A stretch of 64,000 bases of DNA from Volvox africanus. Lineage: Eukaryota; Chlorophyta; Chlorophyceae; Chlamydomonadales; Volvocaceae. The position numbers were made by a program, and so were the translations under genes. Each line of letters opens with the position of its first letter. Position 1 is the first letter of the stretch. Shown here piece after piece: positions 21,850 to 33,570 of this stretch. Where the stretch lies: contig BSDZ01000016.1 of NCBI GenBank assembly GCA_030268105.1, forward strand, positions 1,247,501-1,311,500. Reading direction: 5' to 3'. The notes under the pieces are model-generated. The model saw only the letters and a program-made list of their open reading frames with translations, made no database searches and was not told the DNA's origin.

Positions 21850-22673
21850 TGTTGTGCTACGGTTCGTTTCCCGCCGATGCGTAGGTCGATGTGATCCTAC
21901 AAGGCGAAGTGCTATTGTGATGAACACGTTGCATATGAATGAATCTGCATGATATAAATGTATTCGTGTACATTTATATATGCATTTGGCATGTTGTCAT
22001 TCTCCATCGCGACATCGCATCATGGCAAATCCGCCTAGCATGCATGAAAGCCCGAAGCATTGAAGTGCGCATTATGCTCGTGCTACGAAACGATAAGTAA
22101 TATTATCTGATATAATATTACTACATTACAGCACACGTTGAGAGCGCCGCACTCGTCGCGATGCATGCCTTGCAACCGAATATCGTTATTCAGACCCTTG
22201 CATCATGCAAATGCCGGAAAGGCTTATACGTTGTTATGCTTGGACATCGCCTATACGCAGTAGGGTTGTCACACTTAGGATCGGCCTCCTAGTGTGAATC
22301 GTACGACATTGCGATGCTGCGAGTATAACAGATGCGAGGACGGCTAAGCAAGAAAAGACATTCAATACTGGAGAACACTCGTGTGTTCTATATTATTATT
22401 GCTATACGCTATTCTACTTAGCCCGAGCTAAGCCTGAACTTCGCTAATCACTGTCGCGTGATGATTGCTTGCTTCCGGTGCTGACGGCGATTTCGTCCAT
22501 TGCATCGTTCCGATCTGTAAGACTGTAAGTTATATCTCTCTTCGTCTTGAAGTCTTCCGCTGTCTCTGTTTGCTCCCGCTTGCCTTGCTGTACTTGCAAG
22601 TGCTCGCGCATCAGTGTCGAAAGTCTCCAGACGTGCAGATACTTATGAGCAAACACGAACGAGAGGTATAACA
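21850..22673 (+). repeat. A2 3' LTR (824 bp)
   Basis: TGTTGTGCTACGG...GAGGTATAACA, full length, followed by the second CTAGG. Best example of the family A LTR in sense orientation. Confidence 0.93.
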
Positions 22674-22678
22674 CTAGG

Positions 22679-22816
22679 TGGATTTGCCATGATGCGATGT
22701 CGCGATGGATAATGATAACATGCCAAATGCATATATAAATGTATGCGAATACATCTATATCATGCAGGTTCATTCATATGTAATAATCATTCGTGCGTTC
22801 ATCAAGATAACACTTC
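22679..22816 (-). repeat. Partial A0-type LTR joined to A5 internal sequence
   Basis: LTR sequence from CTAGGTGGATTTGCC to CACTTCG, then a direct jump to family A integrase sequence (GAACGACGATTTGC). PPT, 3' LTR end and most of integrase are missing at this join. Confidence 0.8.
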
Positions 22817-25526
22817 GGAACGACGATTTGCACCCTCCGTCCGTAGCCAAAGGCCGTTCTGCTTGCGAAGATTTTCTACATTAGCCGGCTCCGAGAACCA
22901 GGCATCTGCGTTGTAGGCAACCTTCAACCGCTCCGCGAGGTCCGTCACGATCGGCACCTCCTCGTTATGCGGTCGCACGATGGGCGCTGCTAAAATTGCA
23001 GCATGTAGCAACGGATGTCGACTGAGAGCATCGGCAATATTCAGTTTACCAGAAATGTACTCCCAGGTGCAGTTGAACCTAGCTAGGTATTCCGTCCACC
23101 TAGCCTGACGGCGGTTCAACGTCGGAACGCTTTGCAAAAACGTTAGGGGCTTGTGGTCAGTCTTTCAAGTAAATGGGCGTCCCTCAAGGTAACAGCACCA
23201 TTCCTTTAAAGCATGCAGCACTGCCAGAAGCTCCTGTTCCCTGGTGGTGTAGCGAATCTCCGCACCAGAAAACTTCCTACTCGTGAAGGCAATCGGTCGC
23301 CCTTCCTGTAACAATACAGTGCCGCTTCCAAATATTGAGGCATCAGACACTACCTCAACACGAAACGGCAACGAGTAATCAGGGAATGCAAGGGTGACAT
23401 CTTCGGCAACGGTTCACTTGAGCTCTTCGAATGCCCGCTGGCATTGCGACGTCCACGACTCAAGCGAAACGAAAACGCCTTTGCGAGTTAAGTTAGTAAG
23501 CGGGGCCGCAATGATGGAATATTTTTCAATGAACTTTCGGAAATAATTGGTCAAGCCAAGGAACTTACGCAGCTCCGTGAGGTTCTGAGGCGCGGGCCAA
23601 TCGTGAACCACGGCGACCTTCCGCGGGTCCATCTTCACACCAGTGGCCGACACAATATGGCCCGAATATTCCACCTGAGGCTGCGCCAAAAAGCATTTGG
23701 CGCGTTTAGCAAACAATTGCTCCCGCCTCATAACGTCGAGCACGAGCCGAAGATGCTCCAGGTGCTCCTCACGCGTCTTAGAATAAACCAAGATGTCATC
23801 CAGGTAGCAGACAACGAACCTGTCGATAAACGGCCTAAACATTCGGTCCATAACCGCCTGAAACGTCACAGGGGCATTAGTCAAACCAAACGATAGGACC
23901 GTATACTCGAAATGATCGAAGGGTGTCCGAAAAGCGGTTTTCAGAATATCAGAGGCAGCAATGCGGATCTGATTTTAGCCCTGTTGTAAGTCAATTGAGG
24001 AAAAATAAGCCGAGCCCTTCAGCTTATCCAACAGGTCGTCAACGCGTGGCAAAGGGTAGCGATTTTTCACCGTACTCGCATTCAACCCCCGGTAATCGAC
24101 GCACATGTGCAAGGTCCCATCCTTCTTACCGACAAACAAAATCGGTGCAGAGTACGGGGATGTGCTGGGGCGTATCATACCCTTCGCGAGCAAATCCGTC
24201 ACCTGGAGCTTCACCTCGTCCAGCTCCAATGGACTCAACCTGTACATTGGCCGGGCCGTAGGCTGCGCTCCAGGCATGAGAGGGATTGTGTGATCAACAG
24301 GACGCATAGGTGGTAGGCCAGGGATATCTTTAAAGACGTCCTCATACTGCGACAGTAGGGCCTCAACCTCAGGATCCACAGAAATCTGCGCGGTGGTGGC
24401 ACAACAGCCCACCCGTGGCCTCAAAAGCAGTCCGTGGGCACCCTTCCGTAACAAACGGACGGCCTCCTTACGCCCGACTAGCTCTGGTTCGATTCGCGCG
24501 GCCATTGCGGTCACAGCAAAATTAACCATAGGCACCGCCTCAGCTTCGCCCTCCTTTGGTGTGACATGTTCGAACGACAGGAAAGGTACCTTAATCGACA
24601 GAGTACCCTTGCACATATGCAGGGTTGCGGTCTCCATGTCGATGCGCGCGCGGTACTGCCGTAATGTCGACGACCCCATTATGTACGGTGCAGTCTCTGC
24701 TAAGCCCTGCAGCACATACGGCCGGGTCACAACACGCAAAGGGCCTATTGATAGGCTAAGGGTAATCCTGCCCACGATGGGATGCTTACCCCCGTCAGCA
24801 AGGGTAACCTGTGGACAATCAGACGACTCTGGGGTCAACCCCAGCGCATTCACCTCTGCAACAGAGATGAAGTCGTCGCTGGCACCGGTGTCAACAAGTG
24901 CCTTCAGAGTACGGCCATTCAAACCGATCTGAACCACTGGGACACGTATCTACGAGCGACTGCCCAGCAGATAACATTAGTGCACTTAGGGCGGGTCCGT
25001 AACCTACGGCACCCTCATCAGGAGCTTCGTACCAAACGTCAACCGAGTAGGATGTGCTTGGCCACGGAGCCAGCATACCCTCCCGCTCCACACCATTAAA
25101 CAAAACGGTGCCCGGCTCGAACCGGTGGACACGCCGCATACCCCTTAACAATGCCTCTGCCTTGCGCCGACATAAAGCAGGAAGTAATACACATGTGGCG
25201 GTGCCCGGATATTGACGCCGACATCTCCTATAAACGGCCAACTGTTCCGACATCTCACGCAGAGACGAGGGGATGAACAAAGCCACGTGGTTAGACAGAT
25301 CGATAGACGACAGGGGACGGCAAGGTGTAAACAAATTACACAACGGATCGAAGCAGAGAAGTCCCGTGCGTCCGTCAAGCGTGATGCGTCGCGCAATGAC
25401 TCGCTCGATGTGTCCAAGTACGCAAAGCAACAATGCCTTCACGGCTGGCCGTAAGGATGACCACCGACCACGCGTTAGTTCAGAAATCCCGGGCGGTGCC
25501 CCCTCCACAGGAACCCGGGCAAGCCC
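22817..25526 (-). pseudogene. pol: A5 pol remnant: integrase start, RNase H, RT, PR, pre-protease
   Basis: Minus strand, broken into pieces: integrase N-terminus to RNase H end (23137-22802), RNase H (23371-23165, [14 protein letters not shown]), RT C-terminal half (23884-23414, YLDDILVYS; begins beyond a nonsense in GYNQ), PR plus RT N-terminal half (24937-23975, [11 protein letters not shown]), and the pre-protease domain (25508-24891, FIPSSLREM). A CGA-to-TGA at 23414-23416 matches that in A2; a 2-bp deletion near 24946 separates pre-protease from PR. It is the 5' part of an element whose 3' end is deleted. Confidence 0.87.
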
Positions 25527-26246
25527 CTATTTCGGCTGAGGTACAAACGGAGGCAGTAACGGGCAATCCTTCGTAGGATGACTCTCCACGCACCGTAGAC
25601 AAACATTGGCCGCTTTCCGACGTTCGAACTTGGAACGATTGCAATTCCATTTTGGCATAAACGAGTCATCCGTGCGAGTCCGCTTCACATTGGGGTCAGA
25701 GCGCTGTGCGGCTAACGACGACGGCGCACCACCACGCTTCCTGCTCTTAGCCGGGTCCGAGCTCGGACCTGCTCCTCCTGACCCGTGGACACCCGAGCTA
25801 GCGCCCCCGCGCGCCTGGCGTTGCCGGTTGCTGCGTCGCGTTGCGGCAGTAGGCGTGGGGCGGGTCGCTCCGAGTTCCTGGTCGAGAGCTACAGCTTCCC
25901 CAAGCGGATCCTGCACTTGCACGGCATTTGCACGAGGGACAGTTTTGACTTCTTCCTCACCGGCAAGGAGTCGTATCTCCGTACCCTTAGCAAAAGTGAC
26001 CAAGGCATCATACGACTTGATCGGCACCCCAGCCAAGTCAGTAGCGCACCATTTAGCCAAAAGTTTCGTCAGGCCTCGCTTAAACCAAAAGACACGCTCG
26101 GTTTTGGTGAGATCAGCAATGGGGGTCACAAGTGCTTCGAAGCGTGACTGGTACGCAGGTACATTTTCACCCCGACGCATATGGTAGCTACCGGCTGCCA
26201 AAACCTTATCCAAGACCTCTATCCGGAGCTCTAGCAGCCACAACAA
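25527..26246 (-). pseudogene. gag: A5 gag, N-terminally truncated
   Basis: Covers the second half of the capsid domain (YQSRFEALVTPIADL, FWFKRGLTK), the basic region and the zinc knuckle CLRCVESHPTKDC, ending in UAG (25527-25529) followed in frame by pol. A deletion joins capsid sequence near 26208 to the gag start region, removing about 440 bp. The readthrough stem CCCGGG / CCCGGG is intact. Confidence 0.87.
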
Positions 26247-26748
26247 AATCGGGTTGGCTAGCTAGGCTAGTGTGCGGCGTATCGTCGTGTTCCGCGGACA
26301 TGGAGCACGAAACGATACCCTAGGTTTGCGTAATAGAAGCCGACTTCTATCGCAAAGGCAAGAGTACAAAACAATTCGGTGAGCCTACCGACAGTACTCT
26401 TGAGAAGATTCAGTAAACTCAGCAAGTACTTGCCCAGCTGAGTCCTGATCTCCGTAGTTTGGGCGATGAGCGTCGCCAAATGGTCCAGACGAAAGCCGGT
26501 CTCAGTCGCCGCGGCAAGCAATACCGGTGCACTGAGATTACCTGCGACTCAGAGCATACACTTACACAACAAGTGCAGCAATCTAAGCAAAAGCAATTAA
26601 ACAATTACAAACCGGAAGCGGCGGCGTCCAAAACGGCGCGGCCTAGGTCTTTGGCAAAAGTATCTCGCGGTCCTCGTGGTTCCTCGCTGGAACTCGCCAT
26701 AGAAAGAACCTACTTCCGATTAGACAAAGAGAGACAGTTAGGCAACGA
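26247..26748 (-). other. A5 leader and gag start scrap
   Basis: Leader collinear with A1-A3; the PBS TGGTATCGAGACAGGT follows at 26749-26764. Confidence 0.7.
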
Positions 26749-26767
26749 ACCTGTCTCGATACCAATT

Positions 26768-27590
26768 TGTTGTACCTCTCCTTCGTGTTTGCTCATAAGT
26801 ATCTGCGTGTCTGAAGGCTTTCGACACCGATGCGCGAGCACTTGCAAGTACAGCAAGACAAGCGCGAGCAAACAGAGACAGCGGAAGACTTCAAACAAGA
26901 AGAGATATAACTTACAGTCTTACAGATCGAAGCAATGCAATGGACGTAATCGCCATCAGCGCCGGAAGCAAGCAATCATCACGCGGCGGTGAATAGCGAA
27001 GTTCAGGCTTAGCTCGGGCTAAGTAGAATAGCGTATAGTAATAATAGCGTAGAACACACGAGTGTTCTCCGGTATCGAATGTCTTATCTTGCTTAGCCGT
27101 CCTCGCATCTGTTATACTCGCAGCATCACAATGTCGTACGATTCACACTAGGAGGCCGATCCTAAGTGTGACAACCCTACTGCGTATAGGCGATGTCCAT
27201 GTATAACAACGTATAAGCCTTTCCGGCATTCACATGATGCAAGGGTCTGAATAACGATATTCGGTTGCAAGGCATGCATCGCGACGAGTGCGGCGCTCTC
27301 AACGTGTGCTGTAATGAAGTAATATTATATCAGATAATATTACTTATCGTTTCATAGCACGAGCATAATGCGCACTTCAATGATTCGGTATTTTATGCAT
27401 GCTAGGTGGATTTGCCATGATGCGATGTCGCGATGGATAATGATAACATGCCAAATGCATATATAAATGTATGCGAATACATCTATATCATGCAGGTTCA
27501 TTCATATGCAATGTGTTCATCACAATAGCACTTCGCCTTGTAGGATCACATCGACCTACGCATCGGCGGGAAACTAACCGTAGCACAACA
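26768..27590 (-). repeat. A5 5' LTR
   Basis: 823 bp, same subfamily and same right flank (CACAAGCCCC) as the A3 5' LTR at 19950-20772. Its outer ~560 bp are part of the identical 2.6-kb block. Confidence 0.9.
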
Positions 27591-27595
27591 CACAA

Positions 27596-28608
27596 GCCCC
27601 TAACGTTTTTGCAAAGCGTTCCGACGTTGAACCGCCGTTGTTGTACCTCTCGTTCGTGTTTGCTCATAAGTACAAGGGATTCCCAAAAATGTGATCTCGG
27701 ACCGCGGTGGGCAGTTCACGTCTAAGTTTTGGGAAGCGCTCTGCAAGCTAGTTGGCATGCGTGTCAACCTGAGCACAGCGTACCACCCGCAGACTGATGG
27801 TCAAACCGAACGCACAAACTGCACGTTGGGTGATATGTTGCGCAATTATGCTGGTCGCACACCACTCATTTGGGATACATATTTGACTGCGGCAGAATTC
27901 ACGCTTAACAACGCTGTTAACCACTCTACAGGCAAAAGTCCGTTCTTTCTTAACTACGGGTTTTATCCCGCGCTACCCGTGTGGCGTGAGTTGGAAGTGA
28001 ACGTGCCTGCTGCTAAACTTTTTGCCAAGTCTTTTATGTCCCGAATCACAGACGCGAAGTCGTGTTTGGATGCGGCGCAGCAACGAACGACGGAATACTA
28101 CAACAAATCCAAGCAGGATGTGACGTTTTCGGAAGGGCAACTCGTGTTGCTAAGCACCAAGAACTTACGTTCCTTGGCCGACGGATCCCGAAAACTCTTA
28201 CCCCGCTGGATTGGTCCGTATCCCGTCATGCGCATGGTTGGGAATGTGGCTGTGGAGCTTGCATTGCCCGCTGATATGACCATTCACCCCACATTTCACG
28301 TATCGCTTGTCCGTCCTTATCGTGGTACGGAACCCGTCCCTGAACCTACTAACGTCCCCACAGCAATTGAACCAGTTCCCGAGACCTGGATCGCTGGTAA
28401 ACAGAAGTTTTACGATGTGGAGTGGGTGTTAGATTATCGCACGCGTCGTGTGGGCCAACACCGACTTAAGCGGACAGTACACGAGTACTTGGTCAAGTGG
28501 ACAGGGTATACCAGCGAGCACAACTCATGGGAACTGGCACACAACTTCTCGCAGGACATGAAGCCCCTGCTCGAAGAAGCCCGCAAACGTGCCACGCAAG
28601 CCCAATGA
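27596..28608 (+). pseudogene. pol: Second copy of A2 RNase H scrap, LTR scar and integrase/chromodomain
   Basis: 27596-27638 encodes [16 protein letters not shown], 27639-27672 is the 34-bp LTR scar, and 27673-28608 encodes integrase from SDRGGQF through the chromodomain. Identical by eye to 20778-21790. Confidence 0.9.
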
Positions 28609-28667
28609 CCCTTGCAGTCGATGCTGTATGAAGCAGTGAGGACGCTGCATACGGGAGGGGGGATAAT

Positions 28668-29491
28668 TGTTGTGCTACGGTTCGTTTCCCGCCGATGCGT
28701 AGGTCGATGTGATCCTACAAGGCGAAGTGCTATTGTGATGAACACGTTGCATATGAATGAATCTGCATGATATAAATGTATTCGTGTACATTTATATATG
28801 CATTTGGCATGTTGTCATTCTCCATCGCGACATCGCATCATGGCAAATCCGCCTAGCATGCATGAAAGCCCGAAGCATTGAAGTGCGCATTATGCTCGTG
28901 CTACGAAACGATAAGTAATATTATCTGATATAATATTACTACATTACAGCACACGTTGAGAGCGCCGCACTCGTCGCGATGCATGCCTTGCAACCGAATA
29001 TCGTTATTCAGACCCTTGCATCATGCAAATGCCGGAAAGGCTTATACGTTGTTATGCTTGGACATCGCCTATACGCAGTAGGGTTGTCACACTTAGGATC
29101 GGCCTCCTAGTGTGAATCGTACGACATTGCGATGCTGCGAGTATAACAGATGCGAGGACGGCTAAGCAAGAAAAGACATTCAATACTGGAGAACACTCGT
29201 GTGTTCTATATTATTATTGCTATACGCTATTCTACTTAGCCCGAGCTAAGCCTGAACTTCGCTAATCACTGTCGCGTGATGATTGCTTGCTTCCGGTGCT
29301 GACGGCGATTTCGTCCATTGCATCGTTCCGATCTGTAAGACTGTAAGTTATATCTCTCTTCGTCTTGAAGTCTTCCGCTGTCTCTGTTTGCTCCCGCTTG
29401 CCTTGCTGTACTTGCAAGTGCTCGCGCATCAGTGTCGAAAGTCTCCAGACGTGCAGATACTTATGAGCAAACACGAACGAGAGGTATAACA
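28668..29491 (+). repeat. Second copy of A2 3' LTR
   Basis: Identical by eye to 21850-22673, preceded by the PPT at 28652-28667 and followed by CTAGG and the terminal part of the A0 LTR (29492-29690). Confidence 0.9.
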
Positions 29492-29690
29492 CTAGGTGGA
29501 TTTGCCATGATGCGATGTCGCGATGGATAATGATAACATGCCAAATGCATATATAAATGTATGCGAATACATCTATATCATGCAGGTTCATTCATATGTA
29601 ATAATCATTCGTGCGTTCATCAAGATAACACTTCGCCTCGTAGGGTCGCATCGACCTACGCATCGGCGGGAAGCGAACCGTAGCACAACA

Positions 29691-29759
29691 CCCGGCCACC
29701 CTGCCCTGGTCAACAGGGCGACTTCTCATCCAGCCGCGCACATGCGCTCGGGGCTCATA
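29691..29759 (-). mobile_element. TRIM family T, internal remainder after A0
   Basis: Begins with the second copy of the CCCGG target duplication and continues the internal region interrupted at 1083. It ends at the complement of the primer-binding site (CGGGGCTCATA), where the element is truncated, so the 5' LTR is missing. The sequence is continuous at 51036-51106 in the duplicate. Confidence 0.85.
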
Positions 29760-30545
29760 TACTTTGAAGGAGATAGAGGAAGTATACCACTGCAATGATG
29801 TATTACAGTAGTCAGAAGAGGTCAGAAGTATAAGACACTAGACAATTGCTAGCACAACCGCCACCTCCGACGCCACAAGCACCACCATCATCACCGACAT
29901 CGGGAAGGACGGAGAAAGGGAGGGCAAGCGGGAGGGAGGGAGGAAGGTGTTAAGTTGTGGACGGTGCAAACCGTCACAGTTATCTATCTAGCAGTTGCAG
30001 GGCGGCAGTTGTGACAGGCAGTTGCAGTGTGCAAGGTGATAGGTGCTGAGCAGCCGCCAAGTGGTAGGAAGTTGCTGGTGGTAGGTGCTGGGCAACTACC
30101 CAATGGTAGAGAGCTGCATACTGCAGTGCTCCAGGGAGTGGTTGATCAGAAGCCATCAGAACTGTGGGGTCACGAAAGCGCCCACATTCAGTTCAGGAAC
30201 TGCAATGCAATGCCATAAGAAAAGCATATTTTAAAAATGGGAAAATCTTCAAAAATAAGCTTTAAGCGTTCAAAAGCCAAAAAGTTGAAAAGCTTAAGCA
30301 AATGTTAAAACAGTTATGCCTTTCACAGCCAGAATCCATTATGATTGCTATTCTGACGTGAATGGGGTTGATATTTCAGCTGGAGAGCTATTATATAGGG
30401 TGATTTAATTTCATTTGAACAGAAAGAAGCGCCCAGATTGAGTATGAAGAAATATGAGAATGAGTATGAGAAATTGAATGAACCCACACTGGTGCTCCTC
30501 ATCCTAAATTTAAAATCCCATTCAGACAGCAATCATCATGGTTTC
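29760..30545 (-). repeat. Repeat D, inverted arm and purine-rich spacer (copy 1)
   Basis: Includes a C-rich CCACC tract and the purine run GGGAGGGAGGG near 29880-29945, a TGTTAAGTTGTGGACGG spacer, and from about 30160 the inverted counterpart of repeat D with the TRIM empty site near 30305. Collinear with 51107-51997 apart from a deletion of roughly 130 bp near 30450. A 63-codon open frame at 30027 recurs at 51376 but has no recognisable features and I do not call it a gene. Confidence 0.75.
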
Positions 30546-30836
30546 TCTTGAGAAGATAGGAGCAACCGATGCGAAACGTGGATAGATTACAACGTATTGA
30601 CGCAGGAACCGTGTATATTTGGCATAAATAATTATAGTATCAACGTTAGTAACGCGCAAGACTGACTAGAGCATAGTGCGCATAAACAATATACTCGCGA
30701 TAATAACTGTACGGCACTCGTCTCGATATCTAACTCACATCGTAGTTACTCGCACCTAAGTAAGAGCTATTACACAACCATTACCAAACTGTATTACGAT
30801 GACGTGAAATCCCGCATAATCGCAACAATCGCAACA
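30546..30836 (-). repeat. C1 3' LTR (291 bp)
   Basis: Plus-strand TCTTGAGAAGATAGG...CGCAACA. The TCTTGAGA start differs slightly from TCTTACGA in other copies. The identical start and left flank at 51998 show that C1 and C2 are duplicates of one insertion. Confidence 0.9.
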
Positions 30837-31141
30837 CACCCCCTCGGGATGCACGTCATGGTCGAATAGGGCACTTCAATATCACACCCCCTCAAAGATA
30901 GTAGCGTCAAGTTGCTAAGTATCACTGAAATAAACCTCTACGATAAGGCAATTGAGACGATGCTGGACTGGTGCTGTTAGATGCCACAATAAGAATAAGT
31001 AATCCTTCGCTTATGAAAATTATTGTCAAATGAGATAATTACCTCACTATCGAATACAGATTAACTACAGCCAGCCACCTGGACTCACGCCTTATTGGCC
31101 TATATGAGCTGGTCTCTACCAACAAATCGATGACTTCCTCG
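30837..31141 (-). other. C1 3' untranslated region with two polypurine tracts
   Basis: In sense, a GAGGGGGTG tract abuts the LTR (complement at 30837-30848) and a second GAGGGGGTGTG lies about 50 nt upstream (complement near 30884-30893). The former is the likely plus-strand primer. No gene in the remaining ~250 bases. The same arrangement is found at 52289-52593 and 55528-55832. Confidence 0.75.
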
Positions 31142-33078
31142 TCAGGTATCGTCTAGTCCCATCTCTCGGCGGCACCAGACGAACTTTCCTTCTGGCAGTG
31201 GTTTGGTCAATGCGTCCGCCACCATCTCCTCCGTGCGGCAATGCCTCAGTGCCACGTCGCCCTCTATCACTCTCTCACGAATCATGTGATGCTGTACATC
31301 AATATGCTTAGACCGTGATGAGGTAATGGGGTTGTTGCCTAGGTCTAAGGCCCCTTGTGAGTCTATGTTGATTCTGATTCCGTCGGAGTCCGCCTTTAGG
31401 TCCCCGCATAGCTTATTCAACCAAAGGACTTCCCTGACGGCGCTGGAAAGGGCCTGGTATTCAGCCTCCACGGATGACGCTGCCACAGTGCGCTGCAACT
31501 GACTGCTCCAGCTGATTGCGGTACCATTAACGCGAAATACGTACCCAGTCGTGGATCGCCTTGAGTTAGTGTCTCCTGCCCAGTCCGAATCGCAATATCC
31601 ATCGATTATCTCCTTGCCCTGCCGCCGGAACTGTAGGCCCAGGTTGTGTGTGCCCGCCACGTAGCGAAGGACCCCCTTTGCCATGCCCATTGCTGGTTTG
31701 GTTGGCTTGGCCATGAATCGTGACAACATGCTGAGGGCGAAGCCAAGGTCTGGACGCGTGCTGACTGCCAGGTAGTTGAGCTCGCCAATGAGTGCTCTGT
31801 ACGGCGTCGGATCCTCCAACAGCTCGGTGTCTTTGTCCAGGTGAAGTTTTGCGCCCACAGCTATGGGGATGGCTCTGGGTTTAACCTCGCTCATGCCATG
31901 CATATGCAGGATGCGTTCCACATAGCTGGATTGTGATAGCGTGATCTCTCCATTGGGCCGCCGTCGAACTTCCATGCCCAGAAATACCTCAATGCGGCCA
32001 AGATCTCTCACCTTGAATAGTTTGCTGATTTCTGCCTTGAGATTTCGGATCAGCTCGGGGTCTTTAGCCGCAATGCACATGTCGTCCACGTGGACCAGCA
32101 CGAACACGTCTCCTTTGTTGTTGTTTGCTCTCACGAACATCGCTTGGTCGGATTTAGATGTGGTGAGTCCGATTTCAGCGAATTTGGTGCACAGTTTGTC
32201 GTACCAGCAGCGGGATGCTTGGCGGAGGCCATATATCGACTTGAGTAGACGGCAGGCAGCTCCTGGGGTCGCCGGTGGTGGTTTCATCCAGATTTCTTCT
32301 TTGAGGTCGCCGTTCAAAAATGCCGTGGAGACATCTAGTTGGTGTACGTCGAAGTCCCTTGCGGCGGCGATGGCCAGGATGGCCCGGAATGATGAGCCTC
32401 GTGATGTAGGTGCAAACAGTTCTCCAAAATCCACCCCCTCGCGTTGTGCGAAGCCCTTCACAACCAGACGCGCCTTGTATCTGTCGATTGAGCCATCAGG
32501 GCATGTCTTGACTTTGTAGACCCAGCGGCAGGGTAGGACGTTTGTGCCAGGCGGTGGAATGCCAATTTCCCATGTGCCGTTGGTCATGTGGGCAATTATC
32601 TCGTCGTTCATTGCTTGTTGCCACTTGATGCGGTGAGGGCCTCTGATCGCGTCATGGGTTCTTGTATTCTGGCGGCCATGTTGATACGCGCTGCCACCGA
32701 TCTTTGAGTGCGCCACCACTCACATGGGCGCTTTCGCACGCGGATGGGGTAGCGGTTGGCTAACCTCGTGTTGTCCTCATCCATGTCTTCAATGTCGGAG
32801 TCGTCGGTGTCCTCTGGTTGTATTGGGTCTTGCCTTGGTTGGCTTCTTGATGGGCCCGCTCCATCGTTGACGGCTCCTGTTCCCGCTGTATTTGGATAGC
32901 TTTGCGCTGTGCGTGTTACGGGAGGTGGTGGTTGAGGTGGATTCGGCTCGTGGCCATCGCCATTGTGTGCATTGGTGGACATAGGGACAGCTCTCGGTCG
33001 TGGCTCTGGGTCGTCCATGTCGGAATCGGAGTCAGTTTCAGCATTGTCACGGTTGTCGTCCGAGGGTTTGTATGGTTC
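31142..33078 (-). pseudogene. pol: C1 pol C-terminal part: linker, RT, RNase H
   Basis: RT/RNase H frame 32719-31142: WVYKVKTCPDG, LDVSTAFLNGDLKEE, FVLVHVDDMC (catalytic VDD), RNase H with SDWAGD, SVEAEYQAL and NIDSQGA, ending in the normal stop. Upstream frame 33018-32608 is the acidic/proline-rich linker after integrase. The two frames are separated by an 8-bp deletion near 32656, shared with C2 but absent from C3. A GYDL tetrapeptide present in C3 before ATPGAACRLL is missing here. Family B begins at 33079. Confidence 0.92.
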
Positions 33079-33501
33079 TGTTGTATATGGTACCCACGAA
33101 GGGTGGTATCAAAAGATACCGGTTGTTGTGCCAGAGCCCGATTAAGTAGAGCCGCCGACTAGGTCGTACTTGAGAGACCATAAGGCCTCGAACCGGGCGT
33201 GACCTTCAGAAGTCACCACTACAACTGGAGATTCAGTGAACCAGGAACCAGATGTTCCACCATTTACCATTCAGGCGGTAAATGGCCCATTCCATACAGG
33301 TTATGGAGTAACCGACAGGTTCGGATGTTTCAGGAAGTCGGTTAGTATTGGTTGTCGACAGCCGAGACCAAATCCACAAATCGAATGCCAGATGGAAACA
33401 TGAAACAGTTAATATGATAATTAAATATATTATATTATAAAATAATAAACAGATAATTATTATATCTTAATGAATTACCGAAATGCATTAAGGATACAAC
33501 A
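33079..33501 (-). repeat. B1 3' LTR (423 bp)
   Basis: Plus-strand TGTTGTATATGG...AGGATACAACA. Contains GGTATC-AAAA-GATACC (33105-33120) and CCATTTACC/GGTAAATGG (33260-33285). The PPT complement follows at 33502-33515 (sense AGAGGGGGAACAAT). Confidence 0.93.
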
Positions 33502-33570
33502 ATTGTTCCCCCTCTAGATGCAGCGTCCCGATGCATAAGAAGAGAGCAGACAGGTTGAAGTAGGACAGCG

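Larger units (their letters stand above)
1256..22673 (+). mobile_element. A2: family A Ty3/gypsy element, plus strand, nested host of A1 and A3
   Basis: Element inserted into the A0 LTR with target duplication CTAGG (1251-1255 and 22674-22678). Own parts: 5' LTR 1256-1829 (truncated), leader, gag 2205-2377 plus 9597-10659, pol 10660-13029, 20778-20820 and 20855-21790, PPT, 3' LTR 21850-22673. It is interrupted by A1 in gag and A3 in RNase H. The primer-binding site was lost in a deletion joining LTR position 1829 to the leader, so this copy could not be reverse-transcribed. Confidence 0.9.
20210..22816 (+). repeat. 2.6-kb duplicated block, first copy
   Basis: Identical by eye to 27028-29634 at constant offset 6818: end of an A LTR, the RNase H scrap, LTR scar, integrase/chromodomain, A2 3' LTR and part of the A0 LTR. 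Identity stops after CACTTCG on the right; on the left, sequence upstream of ~20210 differs by numerous substitutions from 27028 upward. Confidence 0.85.
27028..29634 (+). repeat. 2.6-kb duplicated block, second copy
   Basis: Second copy of 20210-22816. Unlike the first copy it is followed by the authentic end of the A0 LTR (to 29690). Confidence 0.85.
1084..29690 (-). mobile_element. A0: family A Ty3/gypsy LTR, outermost insertion
   Basis: A family A LTR in minus orientation was inserted into the TRIM at CCCGG (1079-1083 and 29691-29695). Only LTR sequence of this copy remains: 1084-1255 on the left, where TGTTGTA joins directly to an internal LTR position so the middle is deleted, and 29492-29690 on the right, ending CACAACA. 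Everything between is nested or duplicated family A material. The duplicate at 51036-51045 is the empty site. Confidence 0.8.

Noticed and set aside
29880..29945. CRISPR-like or minisatellite array in the purine-rich spacer
   Set aside because: Simple GGGAGGG runs with no regular repeat-spacer structure.
30027..30218. 63-codon open frame, identical at 51376-51567
   Set aside because: Both are copies of the same duplicated repeat, so conservation is not evidence of function; no recognisable features.
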